Shown here: positions 13,662 through 19,977 of the stretch, piece after piece
Numbering within the stretch: the stretch's first letter is position 1
Layout: each line of letters begins with the position of its first letter
Origin: Rubrivivax sp.
Lineage (GTDB): Bacteria > Pseudomonadota > Gammaproteobacteria > Burkholderiales > Burkholderiaceae_C
DNA length: 32,237 bases
Assembly (NCBI GenBank): GCA_019635285.1
Contig: JAHBZS010000053.1
Location: 1 to 32,237, forward strand
Reading direction: 5' to 3'
The notes under the pieces: model-generated
Databases searched by the model: none
What the model saw: the letters and a program-made list of their open reading frames with translations, nothing else
What the model was told of the DNA's origin: nothing
Made by a program: the position numbers and the translations under genes

Positions 13662-13848
13662 ACCCTGCGCGCGGCGCGCTGCGGGATGAGCGCTGGGGAA
13701 CGGCCCGGCGCGCTCATGTCGACGCCCCTGCGCGCGCAGCGCTCCGGGGTGAGCGCTTGGGAGCGGCCCGGCGCGCTCATCCGGCAACCCTGCGCGCTGC
13801 GCGCTCCGGGGTGAGTGCTTGGGGGCGGCCCGGCGCGCTCACAGCACG
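13662..13848. repeat. Three tandem 62-63 bp repeats between galM and glpD
   Basis: Copies begin at 13662, 13725 and 13787. Each contains a GC-rich lead (CCCTGCGCGC...), then (G/A)TGAG(C/T)GC and GCGCTCA(T/C), which form an 8-bp inverted repeat around GCTTGGGAGCGGCCCG-like spacer. Copies 2 and 3 keep pairing by G-T wobble. The galM stop codon lies inside the third copy, and the glpD ribosome binding site lies in or near the first. The unit is probably a dispersed intergenic element amplified locally; the whole array is open in the glpD frame. Confidence 0.85.
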
Positions 13849-14696
13849 CCGACGTCGAGCTGCATCCAGGCCTCGGTCGACTCGCCCGGCGCCACGCTGC
13901 GCAGGCCCTGCGCCAGCGGGTCGGCCATGTGGATGGCGTTGGACACGTGGCTCACCGGCTCGACGCAGTAGTAGTCGCGCTGCGGCGGCGTGTACACCAC
14001 CACCCGCCGCAGGTCGGAGCTGAGCTGCAGCGACATGCGCTCGTCGCGGATGCGCGCCACGCCGCGCCAGCCGTCGAAGCAGTGGTCGTAGTCCAGGTGC
14101 TGCACGTCGCCGTCGACGCCGCTCTGCGCCACCTTGCGCACCGGCAGCTGCGCATCGTCGGCGTCCCAGCGCCCTTCGCATTCCAGGTGCAGCCGGCTGC
14201 GCTCGCGCTTGGGGAAGTACGGGTGCCAGCCCAGCCCCACCGGCTGGGCGATGTCGGCCAGGTTGTCGAAGACCATCTGCACGCGCATCGACTCGGGCGT
14301 CAGCGTGAAGTACTGGCGCGCCTCGAAGGCGAAGGGCCAGTCGCCGTCGGGCGTGTGGCGGTAGCGCAGCACCACGTCGACCGCGCTGGACGACAGCACC
14401 TCCCAGGGGCGGCGCCAGCCGACGCCGTGCAGCGAATGCGGGCTGTCGTCGAAGTTGGCGTGCGTCGTGTGGTCCTGGCCCTTCCAGCGGAAGCGCCGGT
14501 AGCCCAGGCGGTTGGAATACGGCACCAGCGGGAAGCTCGCGGACTGGCGCGCGCCGGCCAGCGCCGCCGCCTCGCTGCTGCGCATCACCGGCAGGTGGCG
14601 GTGCCACAGGCCGGCGATGCAGCCGCCGAGGTCGGGGCGCAGCACCAGGCGCAGCGCCCCGGCATGCAGTTCATGGTGGGGAAGGTGGTTGCTCAT
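13839..14696 (-). CDS. Aldose 1-epimerase (galactose mutarotase family)
   Basis: Interconverts alpha and beta anomers of aldoses in the cytoplasm. The 285-residue protein has the GalM-type beta-sandwich motifs: SFPLVPYSNRLGYRRF, the HSLHGVGWRRPWEV segment, the catalytic His in GLGWHPYFP, and the catalytic Glu in CVEPVSHVSNA. Its ATG overlaps the upstream aldolase's TGA by one base (TGATG), so the two are translationally coupled. Together they suggest catabolism of an unusual or acidic sugar. Family is clear; the sugar is not. Confidence 0.88.
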   Translation of the reverse strand: MSNHLPHHELHAGALRLVLRPDLGGCIAGLWHRHLPVMRSSEAAALAGARQSASFPLVPYSNRLGYRRFRWKGQDHTTHANFDDSPHSLHGVGWRRPWEVLSSSAVDVVLRYRHTPDGDWPFAFEARQYFTLTPESMRVQMVFDNLADIAQPVGLGWHPYFPKRERSRLHLECEGRWDADDAQLPVRKVAQSGVDGDVQHLDYDHCFDGWRGVARIRDERMSLQLSSDLRRVVVYTPPQRDYYCVEPVSHVSNAIHMADPLAQGLRSVAPGESTEAWMQLDVGVL

Positions 14697-15505
14697 CAAT
14701 CGGTCTGCGTCCCGGTGTGGAGGGTGTGCACGTGCGCGCCGTCGGACAGGCTGCGCAGTGCCTTCGCCGCGGCCAGCGCGCCAGCCATCAGCAGGCCCAT
14801 GTCGGAGGAAATCGCCAAGTAGTCGAAACCCATCGCGCGGTACTGCGACACCACCTCGGGCGTGCTGCCGACGCTGCCGATGGGCTTGCCCAGCGCGCGG
14901 CAGCGGCCGGCGGCATCGCCCATCGCGCGCATCACCTCCGGGTGCGTGAACTGGCCGACATGGCCCAGGCTCGCCGACAGGTCGGCCGGGCCGACGAACA
15001 CCGCGTCGACGCCGTCGACCGCGGCGATCGCCTCCAGCTGGGCCAGCGCCTGCGGCGTCTCCAGCTGCACGATGACGCCCATGCTGGCGTCGGCGCTCTT
15101 CAGGTACTGCGGCGCCGTGCCGTAGCGCGACGCCCGCGTCATGCCCGACAGGCCGCGCACGCCACGCGGCGGATAGCGCGTGGCGGCCACGGCCCGCGCC
15201 GCGTCGTCGGCGTTCTGCACGAAGGGGAACAGCACCGTGGTGGCGCCGGCGTCGAGCACGCGCTTGACGGTGACCGCGTCGTTCCAGGGCACGCGCACGA
15301 TGGGCGTGGCCTTGGTCGCCGCCAGCGCCTGCAACAGATGCACCAGGGTCATCAGGTCCAGCGGCGCGTGCTCCATGTCGACCACGGCCCAGTCGAAGCC
15401 GGCATGGCCCATGGCCTCGGCGACGATGGGGCTGGCCGAGCTGATCCAGGTGCCGATGGGCGGCTTGCTGCCGGCGGCACGCAACAGTTGCCGGAATGCG
15501 TTCAT
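14696..15505 (-). CDS. HpcH/HpaI-family 2-keto-3-deoxy acid aldolase
   Basis: A class II pyruvate aldolase that cleaves 2-keto-3-deoxy (or 4-hydroxy-2-oxo) acids to pyruvate and an aldehyde, using a divalent metal. The 269-residue protein carries all family motifs: GTWISSASPIVAEAMGHAG, VVDMEHAPLD (active-site His), RGLSGMTRASRYG, VQLETPQAL (metal Glu), and VFVGPADLSASLG (metal Asp). A good GGGAG lies before the ATG. Candidates include 2-dehydro-3-deoxyglucarate, 2-keto-3-deoxyrhamnonate and 4-hydroxy-2-oxoheptanedioate aldolases; coupling to galM favours a sugar acid, but this is inference. Confidence 0.88.
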   Translation of the reverse strand: MNAFRQLLRAAGSKPPIGTWISSASPIVAEAMGHAGFDWAVVDMEHAPLDLMTLVHLLQALAATKATPIVRVPWNDAVTVKRVLDAGATTVLFPFVQNADDAARAVAATRYPPRGVRGLSGMTRASRYGTAPQYLKSADASMGVIVQLETPQALAQLEAIAAVDGVDAVFVGPADLSASLGHVGQFTHPEVMRAMGDAAGRCRALGKPIGSVGSTPEVVSQYRAMGFDYLAISSDMGLLMAGALAAAKALRSLSDGAHVHTLHTGTQTD

Positions 15506-15540
15506 GGTGTCTCCCGCTGCGCCGCCACGTCGGCGTTGTG

Positions 15541-15558
15541 GCCAGTCTAAAGGCTGGC
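15541..15558 (-). promoter_or_regulatory. Small hairpin between the GNAT and aldolase genes
   Basis: GCCAG (15541-15545) and CTGGC (15554-15558) flank an 8-nt segment containing CTAAAG. It begins 2 nt after the GNAT stop. It has no T-tract, so it is a weak terminator or attenuator candidate within the unit. Confidence 0.3.
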
Positions 15559-15559
15559 G

Positions 15560-16048
15560 CTACAGCGGCGCCTTCAGGTAGTGCGCGCCCGGGATCGGGT
15601 TGAAGTAGTAGGGCGCCACCTCGACGAAGCCCAGCGTCGCATACAGCTCCCGCGCCGATTCCATCTCGTCCAGCGTGTCCAGCAGCATCGACGAGTAGCC
15701 GGCGCTGCGCGCGCGGTCCATTAGCGCCTGTGCCAGCAGCCGGCCGAGGCCGAAGCGGCGGAAGGCGCGGCGCACGAACAGCCGCTTCATCTCGCAGGCG
15801 TTGGCATGGTCCACGTCGCGCAGCGGCCGCAGCGCGCCGCAGCCGGCCAGCGCCTGGTCGGCGAAGGCCAGCAGCAGCACGCCGTGCGGCGCCCCGTAGT
15901 CGCCGGGCAGGCCGGCCAGCTCGCCTTCGAAGTCCTGGAAGCACAGGTCGATCTGCAGGCTGCCGGCGTACTCGCGGAAGATCTCGCGTGCCGCCTGCAG
16001 CAACTGCGGCGTGTCCGCCTCGACCAGCTGGAACTCGACCTTGTCCAT
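15560..16048 (-). CDS. GNAT family N-acetyltransferase
   Basis: A 162-residue acetyl-CoA-dependent acyltransferase. The acetyl-CoA-binding stretch is CEMKRLFVRRAFRRFGLGRLL, with the R/Q-x-x-G-x-G/A motif as RRFGLG, followed by AGYSSMLLDTLDEMESARELY and LGFVEVAPYYFNPIPG. The substrate cannot be read from sequence; proteins with this ending (PYYxNPxPGxxY) are annotated only as GNAT. It starts 6 nt after the b561 gene. Confidence 0.85.
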   Translation of the reverse strand: MDKVEFQLVEADTPQLLQAAREIFREYAGSLQIDLCFQDFEGELAGLPGDYGAPHGVLLLAFADQALAGCGALRPLRDVDHANACEMKRLFVRRAFRRFGLGRLLAQALMDRARSAGYSSMLLDTLDEMESARELYATLGFVEVAPYYFNPIPGAHYLKAPL

Positions 16049-16054
16049 GCGCCT

Positions 16055-16744
16055 TCAGCCTCCCAAAGCGGCCACCCAGCCCGCCAGCGCCACGCACAAC
16101 GCCAGGATCGCCAGCGCCAACAGCCGCGTGGCCAGGCCGTCGGCGCTGGCCGGCGTGCCCGGCGGCAGGCGCTTGTCGCCGCGGATCATCGGGCGCAACA
16201 GGTCGCGCTTCATGGCCAGCTGGTAGACCAGCACCGCCGTCACGTGCAGGCCGACCAGCACCCACAGCAGCCCTTCGCCGTAGACCTTGTGCCAGGTGGT
16301 CGCCAGGTCGGCGACGCGGCTGCTGACAAAACGGTTCAACGGCCCGACATTGGCGATCTCGTCGTCGGCCACCAGGCCGGTGCCGACCTGCGCGATCAGC
16401 AAGGCCAGCAGCGCGAACACCGACAGCGCGCCCAACGGCGAATGGCCGACCTCGTGGTGATCGGCCGCGCGCGACTGGCCGCGCAGGTAGCGCCGCAGCG
16501 ACGCCGGCGCGTAGATGAAGCTGGCAAAGCGCGACCAGCGCCCGCCGACCAGGCCCCACAGCAGCCTGAAGACCAGCAGCGCCAGGACGGTATAGCCGAA
16601 GCGGAAGTGCCAGACCATCGCGCCGCCGCCGATCTTGGCGCTGGTCACCGAAGCGGTCACCAGCAGCACCAGCGTCCAGTGGAACAGCCGGGTCGGCAGA
16701 TCCCAAACGCGCACGACGGCAAGGGGCGGATCCTGGGCGCTCAT
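16055..16744 (-). CDS. Cytochrome b561-family membrane protein
   Basis: A 229-residue di-heme-type membrane cytochrome of the Ni/Fe-hydrogenase b-subunit/b561 group. It begins with RVWDLPTRLFHWTLV (heme-ligand His in the LFHW signature). It has four or five hydrophobic helices and further candidate heme ligands in AMVWHFRFGY, ADHHEVGHSPLG, TTWHKVYGEG and LVGLHVTAV. Such proteins move electrons between quinol and periplasmic c-type cytochromes. A cytochrome c' gene diverges 139 nt away, so the two probably form a functional pair. No hydrogenase gene is present. Confidence 0.88.
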   Translation of the reverse strand: MSAQDPPLAVVRVWDLPTRLFHWTLVLLVTASVTSAKIGGGAMVWHFRFGYTVLALLVFRLLWGLVGGRWSRFASFIYAPASLRRYLRGQSRAADHHEVGHSPLGALSVFALLALLIAQVGTGLVADDEIANVGPLNRFVSSRVADLATTWHKVYGEGLLWVLVGLHVTAVLVYQLAMKRDLLRPMIRGDKRLPPGTPASADGLATRLLALAILALCVALAGWVAALGG

Positions 16745-16833
16745 CGGTCCATGGGGCTGTGCATCGGAAGCGCAACCATAACGCCATCGGCGATTGCGGA
16801 CTTACCCCAAGGCATGGAAGCAAAGGGCGGGGC

Positions 16834-16849
16834 GGCCCGTATACCGGCC
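16834..16849. promoter_or_regulatory. Imperfect 16-bp palindrome between the divergent cytochrome genes
   Basis: GGCC-C-GTATAC-C-GGCC is palindromic except for the single C/C pair on each side. It lies 35 nt before the cytochrome c' ATG and contains a TATAC element that could serve as a -10 box. It is a candidate operator for the divergent b561/c' pair. Confidence 0.3.
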
Positions 16850-16883
16850 GAGCCATCCGACAAACCCCTCCACGGAGCCGCCC

Positions 16884-17339
16884 ATGAAGCCCCTGTCCCT
16901 CGTCGCCCTTGCCGCCGCCGCCCTGGCCGCCGCCCAACCGGCCGCCGCCCAGTTCCAGAAGCCCGAGGATGCGGTCAAGTACCGGCAGAGCGCGATGTTC
17001 CTGCAGGCGCAGACCTTCTCGCGCGTGGCGGCGATGGCCAATGGCCGCGTGCCCTTCGACGCCAAGGTGGCCGCAGACAACATCGACCTCGTCGCCGCGC
17101 TGAACCGCATGCAGTTCACCGCGTTCGTCGACGGCACCGACAAGACGGGCAACACGCGCGCCAAGCCGGAGATCTGGGCGCAGAAGGACAAGTGGAACGC
17201 CGCGGTGGCCAAGAGCCAGGAAGACGTGGCCAAGCTGGTGGCCGCCGGCAAGACCGGCAACATCGACCAGATCAAGGCGGCGGCCGGGGCGGTCGGCGGC
17301 AGCTGCAAGAGCTGCCACGACGATTTCCGCAAGGAGTAG
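16884..17339 (+). CDS. Cytochrome c' (periplasmic, class II c-type)
   Basis: A 151-residue exported heme protein. Residues 1-23 form a signal peptide ending AAAQ. The mature four-helix-bundle part starts with QKPEDAVKYRQSAMFL, and the heme site is C141-K-S-C144-H145 near the C-terminus, the class II layout. Cytochromes c' bind NO and are linked to nitrosative stress or electron transfer. GGAG lies 6 nt before the chosen ATG; an upstream in-frame start would add a non-signal-like leader. It diverges from the b561 gene. Confidence 0.9.
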   Translation: MKPLSLVALAAAALAAAQPAAAQFQKPEDAVKYRQSAMFLQAQTFSRVAAMANGRVPFDAKVAADNIDLVAALNRMQFTAFVDGTDKTGNTRAKPEIWAQKDKWNAAVAKSQEDVAKLVAAGKTGNIDQIKAAAGAVGGSCKSCHDDFRKE

Positions 17340-17367
17340 GGGCACCCGCCACGCGCTTCACGCGCTC

Positions 17368-17391
17368 GCCGGCAGCGTCCTGGTTGCCGGC
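17368..17391 (+). terminator. Hairpin downstream of cytochrome c'
   Basis: GCCGGCA (17368-17374) pairs perfectly with TGCCGGC (17385-17391) across a 10-nt loop, 28 nt beyond the stop. There is no T-tract. Confidence 0.35.
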
Positions 17392-17437
17392 ACCGCTGGC
17401 GCACCGGCCAAGCCGGAGCCGCGGTGGTCGATCGATG

Positions 17438-17503
17438 TCAGGTACCGTGCTGGGCCGCGTCGGCAAAGCCGAGCACGACGCGGCGGGTCATCGCGCTCTT
17501 CTT
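17438..17503 (-). pseudogene. Diverged second copy of the alaX 3' end
   Basis: Read on the minus strand this stretch encodes KKSAMTRRVVLGFADAAQHGT and a TGA stop. Functional alaX ends KKSAMTRRVILGFADAAAGRG with its stop. Over 17453-17504 against 17586-17637 I count 42 of 52 identical bases at a constant offset of 133 bp. Most differences are silent or conservative (AGC/TCA for Ser, CGC/AGG for Arg, TTT/TTC for Phe, GTG/ATC for Val/Ile), as if both copies had been translated at some time. No upstream alaX sequence accompanies it, so it is a 22-codon orphan end. Confidence 0.65.
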
Positions 17504-17515
17504 GTGGCGACGGCA

Positions 17516-17560
17516 CGCAGGCTTCACCTGCTTCACATCGCTGCGCGATATGAGCCTGCG
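17516..17560. repeat. Nested stem-loop beside the alaX cloverleaf
   Basis: CGCAGGCT (17516-17523) pairs perfectly with AGCCTGCG (17553-17560), and two more pairs follow a one-base bulge. Inside, ATCGC-TGC-GCGAT (17537-17549) forms a triloop hairpin. It ends 3 nt before the cloverleaf and fills the space between the two alaX-end copies. Confidence 0.5.
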
Positions 17561-17563
17561 CCG

Positions 17564-17637
17564 GAAGAAATCAGCCGCGGCCTGCGGCCGCGTCGGCGAA
17601 GCCGAGGATGACCCTGCGGGTCATCGCTGATTTCTTC
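17564..17637. other. 74-nt cloverleaf palindrome covering the alaX 3' end
   Basis: The outer stem GAAGAAATCAGC (17564-17575) pairs perfectly with GCTGATTTCTTC (17626-17637). Three perfect hairpins sit inside almost without gaps. They are CGCGGCC-TGC-GGCCGCG (17576-17592), TCGGC-GAA-GCCGA (17593-17605) and GATGACCC-TGC-GGGTCATC (17607-17625). Only G17606 is unpaired outside the loops, and every loop has 3 nt. The alaX stop codon and last 21 codons are encoded within it. On the minus strand the GC-rich CGCGGCC arm followed by TGATTTCTTCC could also act as an intrinsic terminator. Triloops of 3 nt rule out a tRNA. Confidence 0.85.
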
Positions 17638-18302
17638 TCGATCTTCGTCACCACCACGCCGCCGATGTCGGCGGTGTTGGCCACGTGCGTGCCGCCGCAG
17701 GGCTGCAGGTCCACGCCTTCGATCTCCAGCACGCGGATGCGCCCCTGCCCGCGTGGTGGCTGCACGCTCATGCTGCGCACCAGTTGCGGGTTGGCGTCGA
17801 GCTCGGCCTCGCTGATCCAGCGGTGCCGCACCGGGTGCGCCCCGGCCACCAGGCGCGCGATGCCGGCGCTCAGCGCGTCCTTGTCCAGCGGCTCGTTCAT
17901 GTGGAAGTCGAGCCGCGCATAACGCTCGGTGATCGAGCAGCCGTTCACCGGATGCGGAATCAACGCGCACAGCAGGTGCGTCGCCGTGTGAAAGCGCATG
18001 TGGGCGCGGCGGCGCGCCGCGTCGACGCGGGCGGTGACGTCGCTGCCCGGCACCAGCCACCCCGGGTCCGCGCCCTCGGCCAGCAGGTGCAAGATCTCGC
18101 CGGGCGCGTCGCCCTTGCGCGTGTCCACGACGGCCAGCTCGCGGCCGTCGGCCAGCTGCAGCACGCCCGCATCGCCGGCCTGCCCGCCGCCCTGCGGATA
18201 AAACACCGTGCGGTCCAGCCGCACGCCTTGCGCGTCGGCCGACAGCACGCGCGCCCTGCAGTGCAGCAGCGTCGCGTCGTCGCGGAACAATTCTTCGGTC
18301 AT
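17571..18302 (-). CDS. Alanyl-tRNA editing protein AlaX
   Basis: A free-standing editing enzyme that hydrolyses Ser- or Gly-mischarged tRNA-Ala. The 243-residue protein has the N-terminal beta-barrel segment RTVFYPQGGGQAGD and the zinc-binding editing core H105-TAT-H109 and C202-GGT-H206. FHMNEPL and SMSVQPPRGQGRIRV lie between them. The start ATG gives MTEELFRDD; a TTG two codons upstream is open but unlikely. The C-terminal 21 codons overlap the cloverleaf palindrome. It follows the dehydratase-like gene after 75 nt that contain a hairpin, so it may be co-transcribed with attenuation. Confidence 0.9.
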   Translation of the reverse strand: MTEELFRDDATLLHCRARVLSADAQGVRLDRTVFYPQGGGQAGDAGVLQLADGRELAVVDTRKGDAPGEILHLLAEGADPGWLVPGSDVTARVDAARRRAHMRFHTATHLLCALIPHPVNGCSITERYARLDFHMNEPLDKDALSAGIARLVAGAHPVRHRWISEAELDANPQLVRSMSVQPPRGQGRIRVLEIEGVDLQPCGGTHVANTADIGGVVVTKIEKKSAMTRRVILGFADAAAGRG

Positions 18303-18323
18303 GCGCAACGCGCGCCCGCGCCG

Positions 18324-18342
18324 AGCAGGCTACCTGCCTGCT
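18324..18342 (-). promoter_or_regulatory. Hairpin between the dehydratase-like gene and alaX
   Basis: AGCAGGC (18324-18330) pairs perfectly with GCCTGCT (18336-18342) across a 5-nt loop. It lies 36 nt downstream of the dehydratase-like stop and 22 nt upstream of the alaX start. With no T-tract, it could be an attenuator or mRNA-stabilising hairpin that uncouples alaX from the tight five-gene run. Confidence 0.4.
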
Positions 18343-18377
18343 TGGACGCCGCGAACGTGAGGGTTCCCATCAGCCCA

Positions 18378-19337
18378 TCATGCCGCAAGCACGCGCGCGA
18401 ACACGTCGCGGTCGACATTGCCGCCGGTCAGCGCCAGGCCGACGCTGCGGCCGGCCAGGGTGGCACGCCGCTGCAGCGCGGCCGCCAGCGGCGCGGCGCC
18501 GGCGCCTTCGGCCACGTTGTGCGTGTCGCTGAAGTAGATGCGCATGGCCTCGGCCACCTCGTCGTCGTCCACCGCCACGATGTCGTCCACCTCGCGCCGG
18601 ATGAGGGCCAGCGCGTCGGCCTCCGGCACGCGGCAGGCCATGCCGTCGGCCAGCCGGGTGGTCACCGGCGCCTCGACCAGGCGCCCGGTTTCGAAGGAGT
18701 CCTTGTAGGCCGTGGCGTGCGCCGAGACCACGCCGACGATGCGCGTGGCGGCGCCGCTCGCCGCCCGGGCGGCGGCGCAGGCGACGATGCCCGAGCCCAG
18801 GCCGATGGGCACCAGCACCACGTCCGGCTGCACCTGCTCGAAGAACTCCAGCCAGTAGCTGGCCACGCCGCACACCAAGTCGGTGTGGAAGGACGGCACC
18901 ATGTGCAGCCCTTCGCGCTCGGCCAGCACGGCCGCATGCTCGCGCGCCTGCTGGAAGTCCTCGCCGTGCTCGACCAGCGTCGCGCCCAGCGCGCGCATGG
19001 CCGCGTTCTTCTCGGTGGAATTGCCGTGTGGCACGACGATGGTCACCGCCAGGCCGTGGCGCGCGCCGGCGCGCGCGATGGACTGGCCATGGTTGCCGCG
19101 CGTGGCGCTGATCAGCCCGCGCAGCTGCGGCTCACGCTGCCGCAGGCGCTGCACGTACACCGCCCCGCCGCGCAGCTTGAAGGCGCCCACCTCGGTGTGG
19201 TTCTCGTGCTTGACGTACAGCGGCCCGCCCAGGCGCCGCTCGAGCAGCGGCCAGCGGATGGTCGGCGTGGGCGGCATCTGCGCCTGCACGATGGCGCGCG
19301 CCGCCTGCAGGGCTTGGGCGCTGGGCAGCTCAGTCAT
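18378..19337 (-). CDS. Threonine/serine dehydratase-like PLP enzyme (fold type II)
   Basis: A 319-residue member of the tryptophan-synthase-beta fold that eliminates water from hydroxy amino acids or acts on related substrates. The PLP lysine is K54 in HTEVGAFKLRGG, the Asn loop is TRGNHGQS, and the phosphate-binding loop is GLGSGI. There is no ACT regulatory domain, so it is not the biosynthetic IlvA. Its ATG lies inside the end of the glyoxalase-like gene (8-nt overlap). The cluster contains an aminotransferase and an exporter, which suggests amino acid turnover; serine/threonine dehydratase, racemase or EutB-like roles are all possible. Confidence 0.83.
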   Translation of the reverse strand: MTELPSAQALQAARAIVQAQMPPTPTIRWPLLERRLGGPLYVKHENHTEVGAFKLRGGAVYVQRLRQREPQLRGLISATRGNHGQSIARAGARHGLAVTIVVPHGNSTEKNAAMRALGATLVEHGEDFQQAREHAAVLAEREGLHMVPSFHTDLVCGVASYWLEFFEQVQPDVVLVPIGLGSGIVACAAARAASGAATRIVGVVSAHATAYKDSFETGRLVEAPVTTRLADGMACRVPEADALALIRREVDDIVAVDDDEVAEAMRIYFSDTHNVAEGAGAAPLAAALQRRATLAGRSVGLALTGGNVDRDVFARVLAA

Positions 19338-19977
19338 CGCTGGACAGCGTGACCGTGCCGCGCGGCGTGTGCAGCACGGCCTGCAGCGCCGGTCCCGCCA
19401 CCGGACACTCGACGCCGGGCAGCGCCAGCAGCGCCACCGCCTCGCGCGGCAGCCCGCCCAGGGCCAGCGCCTGCAAGGCCACGCCGCTGGGTGGCAGGTG
19501 GCTGCTCGGGTGCTGGTCACCCCATTCGATCAAGGTCGGCAGCGCGCCGCCGCAGAGCAGCTGGCCGTCGTCGCGCACCGCGATGCGCCAGCGCAGCGCA
19601 CCGCGCTCGGCGGCCCGCGCGCGGCCGGCGTCCAGCCCCAGGCGCGCGAGTGCGGCAAGCTGCTCGTCGAGCCCGCGGCAGCGCGCCACGGCGTGCACCA
19701 GCCGCGGCCGCTCGCGCAGGCGCGCCTGCATCGCCGCATCGCCCAGGCCGAACCAGGTCGGCCGTTGCGGCGGCGGCGCGTCGGGGTCCAGCGCGATGAT
19801 CTCCAGGTAGGCCTGGGCGAAGCCGTCGCCGGCGATGGACAGCAGCCGGTTGTGCGTGCCCACGCCGGCGTGCTTGCCGCCCGGCGCCGGCGTCACGCCC
19901 AGCGTCTTCTCGCACCAGTCGGCACCTTGCTCCAGCGTGGCCGCCGCCACCACCAGATGGTCGATGCGCGCGCTCAT
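19330..19977 (-). CDS. Glyoxalase-like (VOC-fold) protein
   Basis: A 215-residue protein starting with MSARIDHLVVAAATLEQGADW. That is the opening of the Glyoxalase_3-type domain, with GKHAGVGTHNRLLSI and YLEIIALDPD marking the paired beta-alpha modules. A metal His is visible in IDHLV. The C-terminal half is less conserved. Reaction unknown. Both ends overlap neighbours: 4 nt (ATGA) with the PhzF gene and 8 nt with the dehydratase-like gene. Confidence 0.78.
   Translation of the reverse strand: MSARIDHLVVAAATLEQGADWCEKTLGVTPAPGGKHAGVGTHNRLLSIAGDGFAQAYLEIIALDPDAPPPQRPTWFGLGDAAMQARLRERPRLVHAVARCRGLDEQLAALARLGLDAGRARAAERGALRWRIAVRDDGQLLCGGALPTLIEWGDQHPSSHLPPSGVALQALALGGLPREAVALLALPGVECPVAGPALQAVLHTPRGTVTLSSDD

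Noticed and set aside
13656-13787. N-terminal extension of GlpD through the repeat array
   Set aside because: It would start with TTG, encode a repetitive Pro/Ala/Arg peptide absent from GlpD proteins, and skip a plausible GTG with ribosome binding site.
13662-13848. CRISPR array
   Set aside because: The 62-63 bp units are contiguous without variable spacers, and no cas genes are near.
13839-17345. Single 1168-codon minus-strand frame through galM to cytochrome c'
   Set aside because: Only the galM segment in this frame has protein character; the rest lies over four other conserved genes in different frames or the opposite strand.
17564-17637. tRNA or tRNA-like gene
   Set aside because: The cloverleaf outline is suggestive, but all loops are 3 nt, the acceptor stem is 12 bp, and there is no anticodon loop or T-loop motif.
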